64,000 nucleotides of DNA from Arthrobacter sp. StoSoilB19 (lineage in GTDB: Bacteria > Actinomycetota > Actinomycetes > Actinomycetales > Micrococcaceae): the NCBI RefSeq assembly GCF_019977275.1, contig NZ_AP024650.1, forward strand, positions 868,001-932,000, written 5' to 3'. The notes under the pieces are model-generated. The model made no database searches. It saw only the letters and a list, made by a program, of their open reading frames with translations, and was not told the origin of the DNA. Of this stretch, positions 7,804 to 16,282 are shown piece by piece. Numbering within the stretch: position 1 is the first letter of the stretch; each line of letters starts with the position of its first letter. The translations under genes were made by a program, and so were the position numbers.

Positions 7804-8802
7804 ATGCCGTACACCGCTGAAAACTGGCCCATCGCTGCTGCCCTGCTGCAGTTCCCGGGAACAAGGCCGGACGGGACCACCGCCCAGGAGGCCCCCGCCA
7901 GCGACTGGCAGCAGGTCTTTGAAGAAGTCGCAGACGCCGGCTTCAGCAACGCCGACCTCACCGACAGCTGGGTGCGCCCGGGCGATCTCTCAAGCGCCCG
8001 TCTGGACGAACTGAAGGCCGCGGCCAGTGCCGCCGGCCTCGGGCTTCCCTCCATCTCCGCCATCCGCCGCAGCGTGATTGAGGAAGGCAAGTGGGAGGAA
8101 AACCTGGCCTACACCCACCGGACCATCGACGCCGCTGCGCAGCTCGGTTGCGAGGTCGTCTCCATCGGCCTGCACCAGGCCATCACCCCGGAGCAGCAGA
8201 AACAGCTCTGGTTCTGGACCGTTGAAGGCCACAAGGACCCGGTAGCGGACAAGGAAACCTGGAACAACGCCGTCACCCGCATCCGGGAGGTCGGCAAGCA
8301 CGCCGCTGAACTCGGCCTCCTGGTGTCCCTGGAGATGTACGAGGACACGTACCTCGGCACTGCTGACTCCTCCGTGCAGCTCGTCCAGGACGTCGACCTG
8401 CCCAACGTTGGACTGAACCCCGACCTGGGCAACCTGATCCGCCTGCACCGCCCCATCGAAGACTGGCGCGAACTGGTGCACAAGACGCTGCCCTACTCCA
8501 ACTACTGGCACGTCAAGAACTACATCCGTGACGAGGACCAGGCCCGGAACCACTACGTCGCCATGCCGGCGCCCATGGAATCCGGCCTCATCAGCTACCG
8601 CGAGGCCTTCCAGTTCGCCATCTCGGTGGGCTTCCAGGGCATCATCTGCACCGAGCACTACGGCGGCGACGGCCTGAGCGTCACCGCCGCCAACCAGGAC
8701 TACCTGCGCCGCCAGGTCCTGCCCAAGCGCGATGGCTACACCCTGGGCACCAGCATGGTAGCGCAGGGCCGGCAGGCCCCGGCGGCTGTCCCCGCACGCT
8801 AA
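7804..8802 (+). CDS. Xylose-isomerase-like TIM-barrel protein (AP_endonuc_2 family), candidate isomerase or decarboxylase
   Basis: The 332-residue TIM barrel has the usual metal-site residues at strand ends: Glu in LVSLEMYEDTYLGT, Asp in GLNPDLGNLI, His in YWHVKNYIRD and Glu in IICTEHYGGDG. Family members include hydroxypyruvate and tagatose isomerases and, from D-apionate work, a 3-oxo-isoapionate decarboxylase (OiaC, recalled, not checked). Context (erythrulose kinase and isomerases plus a 3HCDH-like enzyme downstream) makes decarboxylation of a 3-oxo-pentonate to a four-carbon ketose an attractive role, but this is inference. ATG 7804 is preferred over GTG 7798 because TTTGGAG ends 5 bases before it. 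Confidence 0.8.
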   Translation: MPYTAENWPIAAALLQFPGTRPDGTTAQEAPASDWQQVFEEVADAGFSNADLTDSWVRPGDLSSARLDELKAAASAAGLGLPSISAIRRSVIEEGKWEENLAYTHRTIDAAAQLGCEVVSIGLHQAITPEQQKQLWFWTVEGHKDPVADKETWNNAVTRIREVGKHAAELGLLVSLEMYEDTYLGTADSSVQLVQDVDLPNVGLNPDLGNLIRLHRPIEDWRELVHKTLPYSNYWHVKNYIRDEDQARNHYVAMPAPMESGLISYREAFQFAISVGFQGIICTEHYGGDGLSVTAANQDYLRRQVLPKRDGYTLGTSMVAQGRQAPAAVPAR

Positions 8803-8848
8803 GCCACGGCAGGCTTCCCAACCGATCCAACCGGTTCAACGAGGAATC

Positions 8849-10570
8849 ATGACAAAGATATTTGACGATCCAGCGCAGTTCGCAGACGACGCCCTCGACG
8901 GTTTCGTGGCCGCCAACCGCAAGTATGTGGCGCGAGTCGACGGCGGCGTTGTCCGTTCCACCGAAACACCAGAGGGCCAGGTGGCAGTGGTCATTGGCGG
9001 CGGTTCCGGCCATTACCCCGCCTTCGCCGGCCTGGTGGGGGCAGGGCTCGCCGCCGGAAGCGCCTGCGGCAACATGTTCGCTTCCCCCTCCGCCGGGCAG
9101 GTGTACCGCGTGGCCAAGGCATCCCAGACCGGCGGCGGCGTCCTCCTGAACTACGGCAACTACGCCGGCGATGTGCTCCACTTCGGCCAGGCCCAGGAGA
9201 AGCTGAACGCTGAGGGCATCGAAACCCGCACCGTCCTGGTGACTGACGACATCGCCAGCGCGCCCCTCGAGGAGATCGGCAAGCGCCGCGGCATCGCCGG
9301 CGACCTGACGGTCTTCAAGGTTGCCGGCGCGGCGGCAGAGGCCGGGCTGGACCTGGATGAGGTGGAGCGGCTTGCCATTAAGGCCAACCACCACACCCGT
9401 TCGCTGGGCGTGGCGTTCGCCGGCTGCACCCTCCCCGGAGCATCCGAGCCCCTCTTCACCGTGCCGGAAGGCATGATGTCCGTGGGACTGGGCATTCACG
9501 GCGAACCGGGGATTTCAGACCTGCCCCTGCCCAGTGCCAGTGAACTGGCCAAGCTGCTGGTGGACGGGCTTTTGAAGGACAAGCCGGAAACCGCAGGCCA
9601 CCGGGTAGTGCCCATCCTCAACGGACTGGGAACAGTCAAGTACGACGAACTCTTCCTGTTGTTCGGCAAGATCGAGGCCCTGCTCACCGCTGCCGGACTC
9701 GAGATCGTTGAGCCGGAGTGCGGTGAACTGGTGACCAGCCTGGACATGTCCGGCCTGTCATTGACGCTGTTCTGGCTGGATGCGGAACTGGAGAAGTTCT
9801 GGGCCGCGCCGGCTGACACCCCCGCCTTCCGCAAGGGCAACCTGGCCCCGCGCCGGGCCCGGGCCGTCGAGTCCCTGGCCGAGGCGGCCACGACGCCGGG
9901 GCTGGCCGCCACGCGGGCGTCCACCGCGCTGGCTGCCACGGCGGTGGGAGTGTTGAAGGAAGCCCGGTCCGTCGTCGTCGAACACGAGGAGGCACTCGGG
10001 AAGCTGGATGCCATCGCCGGGGACGGCGACCACGGCATCGGAATGCGCCGCGGAGTGGATGCTGCCGTTGCCGCCGCGGAGAAGTCCCATGCCGGCGGTG
10101 CCGGCCTGGAGGAAGTGCTCGCGGCGGCGGGGGAGCAGTGGGCCGAGCGTGCCGGCGGTACCTCCGGGGCCCTTTGGGGCGCGGCGGTCACCGCCGTCGG
10201 CAGGACCCTGGGCAGCAAGGACGCCTACACCGCGGCCGACGCAGCGGCGGCCGTCAATGCCCTCCGCGACGCCATTGTCACCTTGGGCAAGGCCGAGGCG
10301 GGAGACAAGACCATGGTGGACGCGCTCCTTCCGTTCGCCGAGACCTTCACCAAAGCAATTGACGACGGCGGCAGCCTGGCCGGCAGCCTTCGTGCGGCAG
10401 CGGAGGCCGCCGCCGAGGCCGCTGACGCGACTGCCGGACTCAGCCCCAGGAAAGGCCGGGCGCGCCCGTTGGCCGAGAAGAGCCTGGGCCACCCGGATCC
10501 CGGCGCCGTTTCGTTCGGCCTCATTGCCCGCAGGGTGGCCGAGTACGCCGCCACCATCGAAAGCCACTAA
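8849..10570 (+). CDS. DhaK-DhaL fused ketose kinase, probably erythrulose or dihydroxyacetone kinase
   Basis: The 573-residue protein joins a DhaK domain (residues 1 to about 330) and a DhaL domain (from about 370). The DhaK part has the substrate loop [10 protein letters not shown] and the His in [11 protein letters not shown] that binds the ketose covalently in this family. The DhaL part has [12 protein letters not shown], which coordinates Mg-ATP, and GGTSGALWG. It is ATP-dependent and needs no PTS partner. In mycobacteria such a kinase (LerK) next to RpiB- and TPI-like isomerases phosphorylates L-erythrulose. The same partners are here, so that role is favoured over plain dihydroxyacetone kinase. 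Confidence 0.9.
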   Translation: MTKIFDDPAQFADDALDGFVAANRKYVARVDGGVVRSTETPEGQVAVVIGGGSGHYPAFAGLVGAGLAAGSACGNMFASPSAGQVYRVAKASQTGGGVLLNYGNYAGDVLHFGQAQEKLNAEGIETRTVLVTDDIASAPLEEIGKRRGIAGDLTVFKVAGAAAEAGLDLDEVERLAIKANHHTRSLGVAFAGCTLPGASEPLFTVPEGMMSVGLGIHGEPGISDLPLPSASELAKLLVDGLLKDKPETAGHRVVPILNGLGTVKYDELFLLFGKIEALLTAAGLEIVEPECGELVTSLDMSGLSLTLFWLDAELEKFWAAPADTPAFRKGNLAPRRARAVESLAEAATTPGLAATRASTALAATAVGVLKEARSVVVEHEEALGKLDAIAGDGDHGIGMRRGVDAAVAAAEKSHAGGAGLEEVLAAAGEQWAERAGGTSGALWGAAVTAVGRTLGSKDAYTAADAAAAVNALRDAIVTLGKAEAGDKTMVDALLPFAETFTKAIDDGGSLAGSLRAAAEAAAEAADATAGLSPRKGRARPLAEKSLGHPDPGAVSFGLIARRVAEYAATIESH

Positions 10571-10580
10571 GGAGAATCGC

Positions 10581-11075
10581 ATGACCGAACACACCCAGCA
10601 AGGCTGGCGCATCGTCGTCGGCAATGACGAAGCCGGCGTCGAATACAAGAACGCGCTGCGCGAGATGCTGGAGGCAGACCCCCGGGTCGCCTCGGTGGAG
10701 GACGTGGGCGTGGGCGCCGACGACGCTACTGCCTATCCGCACCTTGCCGTCGCCGCAGCCCGCAAGGTCGCAGCCGGAGAGGCGGACCGTGCCCTGCTGA
10801 TCTGCGGAACCGGCCTCGGCGTGGCCATCTCGGCCAACAAGGTTCCCGGCATCCGGGCCGTCACCGCACACGACAGCTACTCCGTGGAGCGTTCCGTGCT
10901 GTCCAACAACGCCCAGGTGCTGACCATGGGCCAGCGCGTCATCGGCCTGGAACTGGCCAAGAAACTGGTGGGCGAGTGGCTTGACCACCGCTTCGATGAA
11001 AACTCCGCATCCGCGGCCAAAGTAGACGCAATCTCCTCCTACGAGGACGCGTCGGAAGGACTTGAAGACAAATGA
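10581..11075 (+). CDS. RpiB/LacAB-family sugar-phosphate isomerase, probable D-erythrulose 4-phosphate isomerase
   Basis: The 164-residue protein has the family core: [18 protein letters not shown] with the catalytic Cys, [20 protein letters not shown], and [13 protein letters not shown]. RpiB interconverts ribulose and ribose 5-phosphates; the relatives DerI and EryI convert D-erythrulose 4-phosphate to D-erythrose 4-phosphate. The N-terminus departs from ribose-type RpiB ([12 protein letters not shown] instead of the usual GSDHAG). ATG 10581 has AAGGAG upstream and follows the kinase by 10 bases. Its end overlaps the next start by 4 bases. The tetrose role is inferred from the kinase and TPI-like partners. 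Confidence 0.88.
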   Translation: MTEHTQQGWRIVVGNDEAGVEYKNALREMLEADPRVASVEDVGVGADDATAYPHLAVAAARKVAAGEADRALLICGTGLGVAISANKVPGIRAVTAHDSYSVERSVLSNNAQVLTMGQRVIGLELAKKLVGEWLDHRFDENSASAAKVDAISSYEDASEGLEDK

Positions 11076-12025
11076 GCAACCGCAACATCGCCGTCGTCGG
11101 CTCAGGCTATATGGGCGGCGGGATCGCCCAGGTCCTGGCACTCGCAGGAGCCCGCGTGGCACTCGCCGACGTCTCCGCTGAAATCGCGCAAAACAACTAC
11201 GAGCGGCTCCTGAAGGAGTCCGACGAGTTCGTCGCCGCCGGCCTGTTCCCGGACAACGCCACCGACCTGCTCAAGGAAAACCTCTGGGCAGCCAAGGACA
11301 TCGAAGAAGCCGTGGCCGGCGCCGAGTACATCGAGGAGGCAGTGCCGGAAATCCTGGAGATCAAGCACGCCACCCTGGGCAGGATCAGCGCCGCCGCCCG
11401 CCCCGAGGCCATCATTGGTTCCAACACCTCCACCATTTCCATCGCCAAGCTGGCCGAGGTGGTGGACAACCCGGAGCGCTTCCTGGGCGTCCACTTCTCC
11501 AACCCGGCACCATTCATTCCCGGCGTGGAAGTCATCCCGCACGAGGGCACCTCCGAGGCCACCATCCAGGCGGCCCGCAGCATCGTGGGGGAGACCGGCA
11601 AGGAAACAGCCACCGTCAAGGACGTGACCGGCTTCGTGCTCAACCGGCTCCAGTACGCCCTGTTCCACGAGGCAGCCCAAGTGGTGGAGGAAGGCATCGC
11701 CACCGCGGAGGACGTGGACACCCTGGTGCGCACCACCTTCGGCTTCCGGCTGCCGTTCTTCGGGCCGTTTGCGATCGCCGACATGGCGGGCCTGGACGTA
11801 TATGCGTTCTGCTACAAGTCCCTCCAGACCGGGTTCCCGGAGCGGTTCGCCACCCCCAAGATCCTGCAGGAAAAGGTCGACGCCGGCCAGCTGGGCACCA
11901 AGACCGGTTCCGGCTTCCTTGACGTCCCCGCAGACCGGACCGCAGCCCTGGTTGCCTACCGGAACAAGGCGTACGTCGCCATGCAGAAGCTCATCGAAGA
12001 GCTGGGCCCTGCCCCGCTTTCCTGA
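11072..12025 (+). CDS. 3-hydroxyacyl-CoA-dehydrogenase-family oxidoreductase, candidate 3-hydroxy sugar-acid dehydrogenase
   Basis: The 317-residue protein has an N-terminal NAD domain ([19 protein letters not shown]), the catalytic His-Glu pair in [16 protein letters not shown], and the C-terminal helical domain ([26 protein letters not shown]). The family includes 3-hydroxybutyryl-CoA dehydrogenase and the lambda-crystallin-like L-gulonate 3-dehydrogenase. No CoA ligase, thiolase or hydratase is nearby, so a sugar acid is a more likely substrate than an acyl-CoA. Oxidation at C3 would make a beta-keto acid that the TIM-barrel protein could decarboxylate. It overlaps the isomerase gene as ATGA. 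Confidence 0.85.
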   Translation: MSNRNIAVVGSGYMGGGIAQVLALAGARVALADVSAEIAQNNYERLLKESDEFVAAGLFPDNATDLLKENLWAAKDIEEAVAGAEYIEEAVPEILEIKHATLGRISAAARPEAIIGSNTSTISIAKLAEVVDNPERFLGVHFSNPAPFIPGVEVIPHEGTSEATIQAARSIVGETGKETATVKDVTGFVLNRLQYALFHEAAQVVEEGIATAEDVDTLVRTTFGFRLPFFGPFAIADMAGLDVYAFCYKSLQTGFPERFATPKILQEKVDAGQLGTKTGSGFLDVPADRTAALVAYRNKAYVAMQKLIEELGPAPLS

Positions 12026-12042
12026 TCCGAAGGAACACCTCC

Positions 12043-12810
12043 ATGACAGCATTTCCCACAGACCGCACGGTGATCGTTACCGGCGCTGTCTCCGAACGCG
12101 GCATCGGCCGGGCCACCGCAGACTACCTGGCAGAGCGCGGCTGGAACATCGGCGTGATCGACATCGATGACGCCGCCACCAAGGCCGTGGCCAAGGAGCT
12201 GGCCGAAAAGTACGGAATCAAGGCCCACGGAGCAGGCGCAGACGTCAGCAACGAAGCGTCGGTCCGGGCGGCCATCGACGAGATCGAGGCCGAACTTCCG
12301 CAGCTGGTGGCCCTGGCCAACATCGCGGGCGTCAGCTCCCCGGTGCCGTACCTGGAACTGGACGCCGCCGAATGGGACCGGGTACTCAGCATCAACTTGA
12401 ACGGCGTCCACTACGCCACCCGCCGTGCCGCCGAATCGATGGTCAAGAACCAGCTGGGCCGGATTGTGAACATTTCCTCCGTCTCCGCCCAGCGCGGTGG
12501 CGGAACCTTCAGCAAGACCCCGTACTCCGTGGCCAAGGCCGGCGTCATCGGCCTGACCCGCGCCACCGCCCGTGAACTGGGGGAGTACGACATCACTGTC
12601 AACGCCATCTCGCCCGGGCCGATCGACACCGACATCATGGGCGGCACCCTGAGCGAGGAACGCAAGGACGAGCTGGTCAAGGACCTGGTGGTGAACCGCG
12701 TGGGCAACACGCGCGACATCGCTGCCGCCATCCATTTCCTGATTGGCGAGGACGCCGGGTATATCTCCGGCCAGACGCTGAACGTCGACGGCGGACTGTA
12801 CATGCACTGA
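12043..12810 (+). CDS. SDR-family NAD(P)-dependent oxidoreductase
   Basis: Classical short-chain dehydrogenase of 255 residues with TGAVSERGIGRATADY, ANIAGVSS, SSVSAQRGGGTFSK and the YSVAKAG catalytic pair. It ends GQTLNVDGGLYMH. Sequence and motif variants show that it is a paralogue of the SDR at 6090, and each one is paired with an ACS transporter. It likely oxidises a related polyol or sugar acid, or an epimer, into the same erythrulose-type pathway. It starts 17 bases after the 3HCDH-like gene with AAGGAAC upstream. Confidence 0.9.
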   Translation: MTAFPTDRTVIVTGAVSERGIGRATADYLAERGWNIGVIDIDDAATKAVAKELAEKYGIKAHGAGADVSNEASVRAAIDEIEAELPQLVALANIAGVSSPVPYLELDAAEWDRVLSINLNGVHYATRRAAESMVKNQLGRIVNISSVSAQRGGGTFSKTPYSVAKAGVIGLTRATARELGEYDITVNAISPGPIDTDIMGGTLSEERKDELVKDLVVNRVGNTRDIAAAIHFLIGEDAGYISGQTLNVDGGLYMH

Positions 12811-12911
12811 CGGGCTCCGTTTCCCTTCGCATCACGAAGACCGGAGCCACCACCAACATGCGGGCCGCCGGCCCGCGGAAACCACCACGTCACCACTCGA
12901 AGGAGAGTGTT

Positions 12912-14258
12912 GTGTCCGAAACCACCGCAACATCCAAGGAACTTCTGGCCCGTCCGGTCCTGAAGTCCGCGATCTTTAAGGCGGCCCGCCGGCTCATGCC
13001 GATGCTGGTCATCCTGTACGTCGTTTCGTTCCTGGACCGCACCAACGTCGGCTTTGCCGAGGCGGCCCTCGGGGCGGACAAAGGAGTGTCCGCCGCAGCC
13101 TTCGCCCTGGGCGCCGGCATCTTCTTCATTGGCTATGCGATCTTCGAGATCCCCAGCAACCTGCTGCTCAAGAAGGTCGGCGCCAAGATCTGGCTGGCGC
13201 GCATCGCCATCACCTGGGGCATCGTTTCGGCGTGCTTCGCCTTCGTCCAGGGCGAGACCTCGTTCGTGATCCTGCGTTTCCTCCTCGGCGTGACCGAGGC
13301 CGGCCTGTTCCCCGGCGTGATCATGTACCTGGCCGAATGGTTCCCCAACAAGGTGCGCGTCCAGATGTTCGCCATCTTCTACCTGGCCCAGCCGTTCTCC
13401 CAGATGATCGGCAACCCCCTCTCCGGCTGGCTGATCAACATCGGCGACCAGGTGCCGGGCCTGCGCGGCTGGCAGGTCATGTTCTTCGTCGAGGGCCTGC
13501 TCGCAGTCCTGGCCGGCATCGCCGCCTTCTTCTTCCTGATCAACGGTCCTGAAAAGGCCAAGTTCCTCAGCCGGGAGGAGAAGTACGCGCTCAAGGAAGT
13601 CATGGCACTGGAAGACAACATCAAGGACCAGACCGGCCCCCGCGGCATCCTCGCCGCCATGCGCAACGGCCGGGTCTGGTACTTCACCGCCATCTACTTC
13701 TGCCTGCAGATCGCCGTCTACGGCGTGACGTTCTTCCTGCCGCAGCAGGTGTCGTCCCTGACCGGGCAGAAAGTGGGCCTCGCCGTCGGCCTGCTGATCG
13801 CGGTCCCGTGGTTCTTCGGCATCTTCTCCTGCTACTTCATCGGCCGGGCGGCTAACACCGTTGCCAAGCGGCGGAAGTTCGGCACCATCCTGTTTCTCTC
13901 CACCGGCCTGTGCATCTTCGGCTCGGCCTGGGCGGGAACCAACCACCAGCCGGTCCTGGGCATGATCTTCATAACCCTGGCAGTCTGCAGCTTCCTCGCC
14001 GTCGGTCCGGTGGTCTGGTCCTACCCAACCGCGTTCCTCGCCGGATCCGCAGCAGCGGCCGGCATCGGCCTGATCAACTCGCTGGGCAACCTGGGCGGCT
14101 TTGTGGCCCCGATCCTGCGGACCGCCGTCAACGAGGCCACGCACTCGCCCACGGGATCCATGGGTGTGTACGCCCTGGGCGTCCTGCCCTTCGTGGCCGC
14201 CGCAATGATGTACGCCACCAAGCGGTTCAAGAACAAGGCCGACGACCTGCTCGACTGA
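12912..14258 (+). CDS. MFS transporter, anion:cation symporter (ACS) family
   Basis: The 448-residue, 12-segment carrier has the ACS landmarks LDRTNVGFAEAAL, GAGIFFIGYAIFEIPSNLLL, RFLLGVTEAGLFPGVIMYL and INSLGNLGGFVAP. It is paralogous to the carrier at 4731. GTG 12912 is chosen because AAGGAGAG lies 5-12 bases before it; the frame is open back to 12858 but the upstream ATG has no such site. Likely import of an anionic sugar derivative for module B. Confidence 0.9.
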   Translation: MSETTATSKELLARPVLKSAIFKAARRLMPMLVILYVVSFLDRTNVGFAEAALGADKGVSAAAFALGAGIFFIGYAIFEIPSNLLLKKVGAKIWLARIAITWGIVSACFAFVQGETSFVILRFLLGVTEAGLFPGVIMYLAEWFPNKVRVQMFAIFYLAQPFSQMIGNPLSGWLINIGDQVPGLRGWQVMFFVEGLLAVLAGIAAFFFLINGPEKAKFLSREEKYALKEVMALEDNIKDQTGPRGILAAMRNGRVWYFTAIYFCLQIAVYGVTFFLPQQVSSLTGQKVGLAVGLLIAVPWFFGIFSCYFIGRAANTVAKRRKFGTILFLSTGLCIFGSAWAGTNHQPVLGMIFITLAVCSFLAVGPVVWSYPTAFLAGSAAAAGIGLINSLGNLGGFVAPILRTAVNEATHSPTGSMGVYALGVLPFVAAAMMYATKRFKNKADDLLD

Positions 14259-14282
14259 GCACCACAAGTAAGAGGAAACCCA

Positions 14283-15101
14283 ATGCCCACCTCCGGCAGC
14301 AGCACAGGCAACGGCACCGTCCACATCGGCGTCAGCACCAAAATGTACCTGGGTTACCAGGCAAGCCTGCGCTGGCTGTCGGAGGTGCGCTCCGTTGTGG
14401 ACGAAAGGCCCGGGCTGGGTGCGCATTCCGCCCAGGACGCACCGGTCCGGGTCTTCGTCATCCCTTCCTTCCCCGTCCTGGAGCCGGCCACACGGATCCT
14501 GGCCGGCTCACCCGTCCTGCTCGGCGCCCAGAACTGCGCCTGGGGGGACGGGCCCCTCACCGGGGAAGTCAGCCCCGGCATGCTGGCCGAACTGGGCGTC
14601 CAGCTCGTCGAGATCGGCCACGCGGAACGCCGCAGCCTGTTCGCCGAGGACGACGCCGTGGTGGCACGCAAGGTGCGTGCCGCCGTCGACAGTTCCCTAA
14701 CCCCGCTGCTTTGCATCGGTGAGCCGGACAGGCTCGACGCCGGTGCTGCCGCCGACTTTTGCGTGCGGCAGGTCCACGCCGCTACTGGCGGCGACCCCAG
14801 CCTCCTAAGCTGCCTGGTCCTGGCCTACGAACCTGTATGGGCTATCGGTGCTCCGGCACCCGCCCCGCCGCAGCACATCAACTCCGTGTTGACCCTGCTC
14901 CGGGCCGCACTGGGCCCGGGCTGCCCCCTGATCTATGGCGGCAGTGCCGGGCCAGGGCTGCTGCCGCAGCTTCCCGCAGCGAACGGACTCTTCCTGGGCC
15001 GTTTTGCGCACGACGCCGCCAACCTTGGCCGCGTGCTGGACGAAGCCCTCGCCCTGGCTCAGACCCGCGCCCCGGCCAGCAATTCCTCCAGCCGCTCGTA
15101 G
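14283..15101 (+). CDS. Triosephosphate-isomerase-like protein, probable L-erythrulose 1-phosphate isomerase
   Basis: A 272-residue TPI-fold protein with all three TPI catalytic elements: Lys in GVSTKMYLGY, His in VEIGHAERRSLF and Glu in LAYEPVWAIG, plus the phosphate loop YGGSAGPG. The altered first motif (STKMYLGY instead of NWKMN) is like LerI and EryH, which act on L-erythrulose 1-phosphate, not glycolytic TpiA. Glycolytic TPI is normally encoded beside gap and pgk, which are absent. It is the last gene of the operon. Its 3' end overlaps the convergent SRPBCC gene by 43 bases. Confidence 0.87.
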   Translation: MPTSGSSTGNGTVHIGVSTKMYLGYQASLRWLSEVRSVVDERPGLGAHSAQDAPVRVFVIPSFPVLEPATRILAGSPVLLGAQNCAWGDGPLTGEVSPGMLAELGVQLVEIGHAERRSLFAEDDAVVARKVRAAVDSSLTPLLCIGEPDRLDAGAAADFCVRQVHAATGGDPSLLSCLVLAYEPVWAIGAPAPAPPQHINSVLTLLRAALGPGCPLIYGGSAGPGLLPQLPAANGLFLGRFAHDAANLGRVLDEALALAQTRAPASNSSSRS

Positions 15102-15544
15102 CCCTCGCTCAGGCCGCCCTCCATCCCGGACTGGGCCATGCCGTCGCGCGCCTCCTGGCTTGGGTAGACGGAGTGGCCCCGCAACCGGGTCCTTCCGTTG
15201 CCCAGGTCCTCAAACGTCATGAAGTCCAGGCTGACCACATCCGGGTATCCGCCGAACTCAAAGGTCTGGATGGCGAATTCGTTGTCCCGGACGGTGTGGA
15301 AGATGCCCTTGAACTCGTAGGCCACACCGTCCGGTCCTGTGTGCAGGTAGCGGTAGCTGCCGCCGGTGCGGAAATCGTAGTGGTCGATCTCCATTTTCAA
15401 GCCCCGCGGGCCCAGCCACTGGACAATCAGGTCCGGTTCTTTGTGGGCGCGGAACACGTCCGCCACCGGGAAATCAAACTCGCGCTCGTAATCGATGAAG
15501 GGGACGCCCTCAGGAACGCTGAGTTTCAGGGAATTGCTCATCAT
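15059..15544 (-). CDS. SRPBCC/AHSA1-type ligand-binding protein
   Basis: The 161-residue protein has the START-like AHSA1 pattern: DYEREFDFPVADVFRAHKEP, QWLGPRG, FRTGGSYRYLHTGPDG and a C-terminal helix (QSGMEGGLSEGYERLEELLA). These proteins form a hydrophobic cup and often sit directly after an ArsR repressor, as here (4-base ATGA overlap). The ligand and reaction are unknown. Its 3' end overlaps the TPI-like gene on the other strand. Confidence 0.85.
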   Translation of the reverse strand: MMSNSLKLSVPEGVPFIDYEREFDFPVADVFRAHKEPDLIVQWLGPRGLKMEIDHYDFRTGGSYRYLHTGPDGVAYEFKGIFHTVRDNEFAIQTFEFGGYPDVVSLDFMTFEDLGNGRTRLRGHSVYPSQEARDGMAQSGMEGGLSEGYERLEELLAGARV

Positions 15545-15900
15545 GACTCCTTGGAGGATTTGTCGCCGCTGTCCGCAGCGTTTGACCTAAGAATGGCGTC
15601 GAGGTTGCGGAACTGGCCTTCGCGGACCAACCGGTACCGGTCAATCCAGGCGGTCAGCTCCTCAAGCCGCGCCGTGTTCAGGTGGACGGGCCTGCGCTGT
15701 GCATCCCTGCTTCGGGTCACCAGCGCTGCCTGCTCGAGCACCTGGATGTGTTTCGAAACCGCTTGTTTGGAGATTTCGAACGGTTCTGCCAGTTCGTTCA
15801 CTGTTGCCGGGCCCCGGCTGAGCCGGGCGATGATGCTTCTCCGCACGGGATCTGCCAGGGCCATGAAGGCCGAGTCCAATGCCGCACTTTCAGGGTTCAT
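15541..15900 (-). CDS. ArsR/SmtB-family winged-helix repressor (non-metal type)
   Basis: About 119 residues with an HTH of the form FMALADPVRRSIIARLSRG, NELAEPFEISKQAVSKHIQV and a wing RDAQRRPVHLN. No metal-binding Cys motif is visible, so it belongs to the SRPBCC-linked subgroup. The start is placed at ATG 15900. The frame also opens at TTG 15921, but that codon lies inside the operator repeat and has no spaced ribosome-binding site. It is cotranscribed with the SRPBCC gene and probably autoregulated through the two palindromes at 15920-15947. Confidence 0.85.
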   Translation of the reverse strand: MNPESAALDSAFMALADPVRRSIIARLSRGPATVNELAEPFEISKQAVSKHIQVLEQAALVTRSRDAQRRPVHLNTARLEELTAWIDRYRLVREGQFRNLDAILRSNAADSGDKSSKES

Positions 15901-15919
15901 TGCCTGCCCGTTTCTAATC

Positions 15920-15947
15920 AACCTCCAGGTTTATCAACCTTTAGGTT
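15920..15947. promoter_or_regulatory. Tandem palindromic operator upstream of the ArsR gene
   Basis: Two perfect palindromes of the form AACCTNNAGGTT lie 16 bases apart centre to centre: AACCTCCAGGTT (15920-15931) and AACCTTTAGGTT (15936-15947). They flank the start of the ArsR gene and are the natural autoregulatory target of its product. Confidence 0.65.
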
Positions 15948-16138
15948 GTTTAAGCATAAGGGTCCCAGGGTGACGATTCAAGACCCGCGTCTTCAGGGAT
16001 TCCGGCTACGTGGAAAACAGTGCCCGGTGGCTGGTCCTTCGGCTTCGGCTGCGCGCAGTACGCACGGGAGAGTTGGCCGTCGCTAAAAAGTAGTTCCAGC
16101 ACCCGCAATATTGGGACAGGGGCGCCCGGCAACTTTAC

Positions 16139-16196
16139 TTGTAAGTATGTCAGTACAAACTTTTGACAGGACATTGGATCTAAGGCAAAGTAGTGC
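16139..16196 (+). promoter_or_regulatory. Upstream region and candidate promoter of the iolC operon
   Basis: The stretch 15948-16282 has no gene. It holds a TTGTA-N10-TACAA inverted repeat (16139-16158) that contains TGTCAGTACA, similar to the IolR motif reported for Corynebacterium (KGWCHTRACA, from memory, two mismatches). A consensus -35 TTGACA follows at 16163-16168, with only a weak -10 at 16186-16191 (CAAAGT). The word AGTATGTC here (16143-16150) recurs upstream of the iolR gene (minus strand, 28275-28282). Control by the GntR regulator at 27446 is the simplest guess. Confidence 0.45.
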
Positions 16197-16282
16197 CTGT
16201 GGCCCGCGCCACGGCCTGCCAGTCCCGGAACTCCTGCCCCGCGAAGGATCCGCGTTCCACACCAGAAAGGTCCACGATTCCC

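Noticed and set aside
12411..14426. A 671-codon minus-strand open frame over the SDR and MFS genes
   Set aside because: It is antisense to well-supported genes, low in complexity, and has no ribosome-binding site or homology signal.
14759..15973. A 404-codon plus-strand open frame across the TPI-like, SRPBCC and ArsR genes
   Set aside because: It crosses three supported genes and an operator, and its translation resembles no protein.
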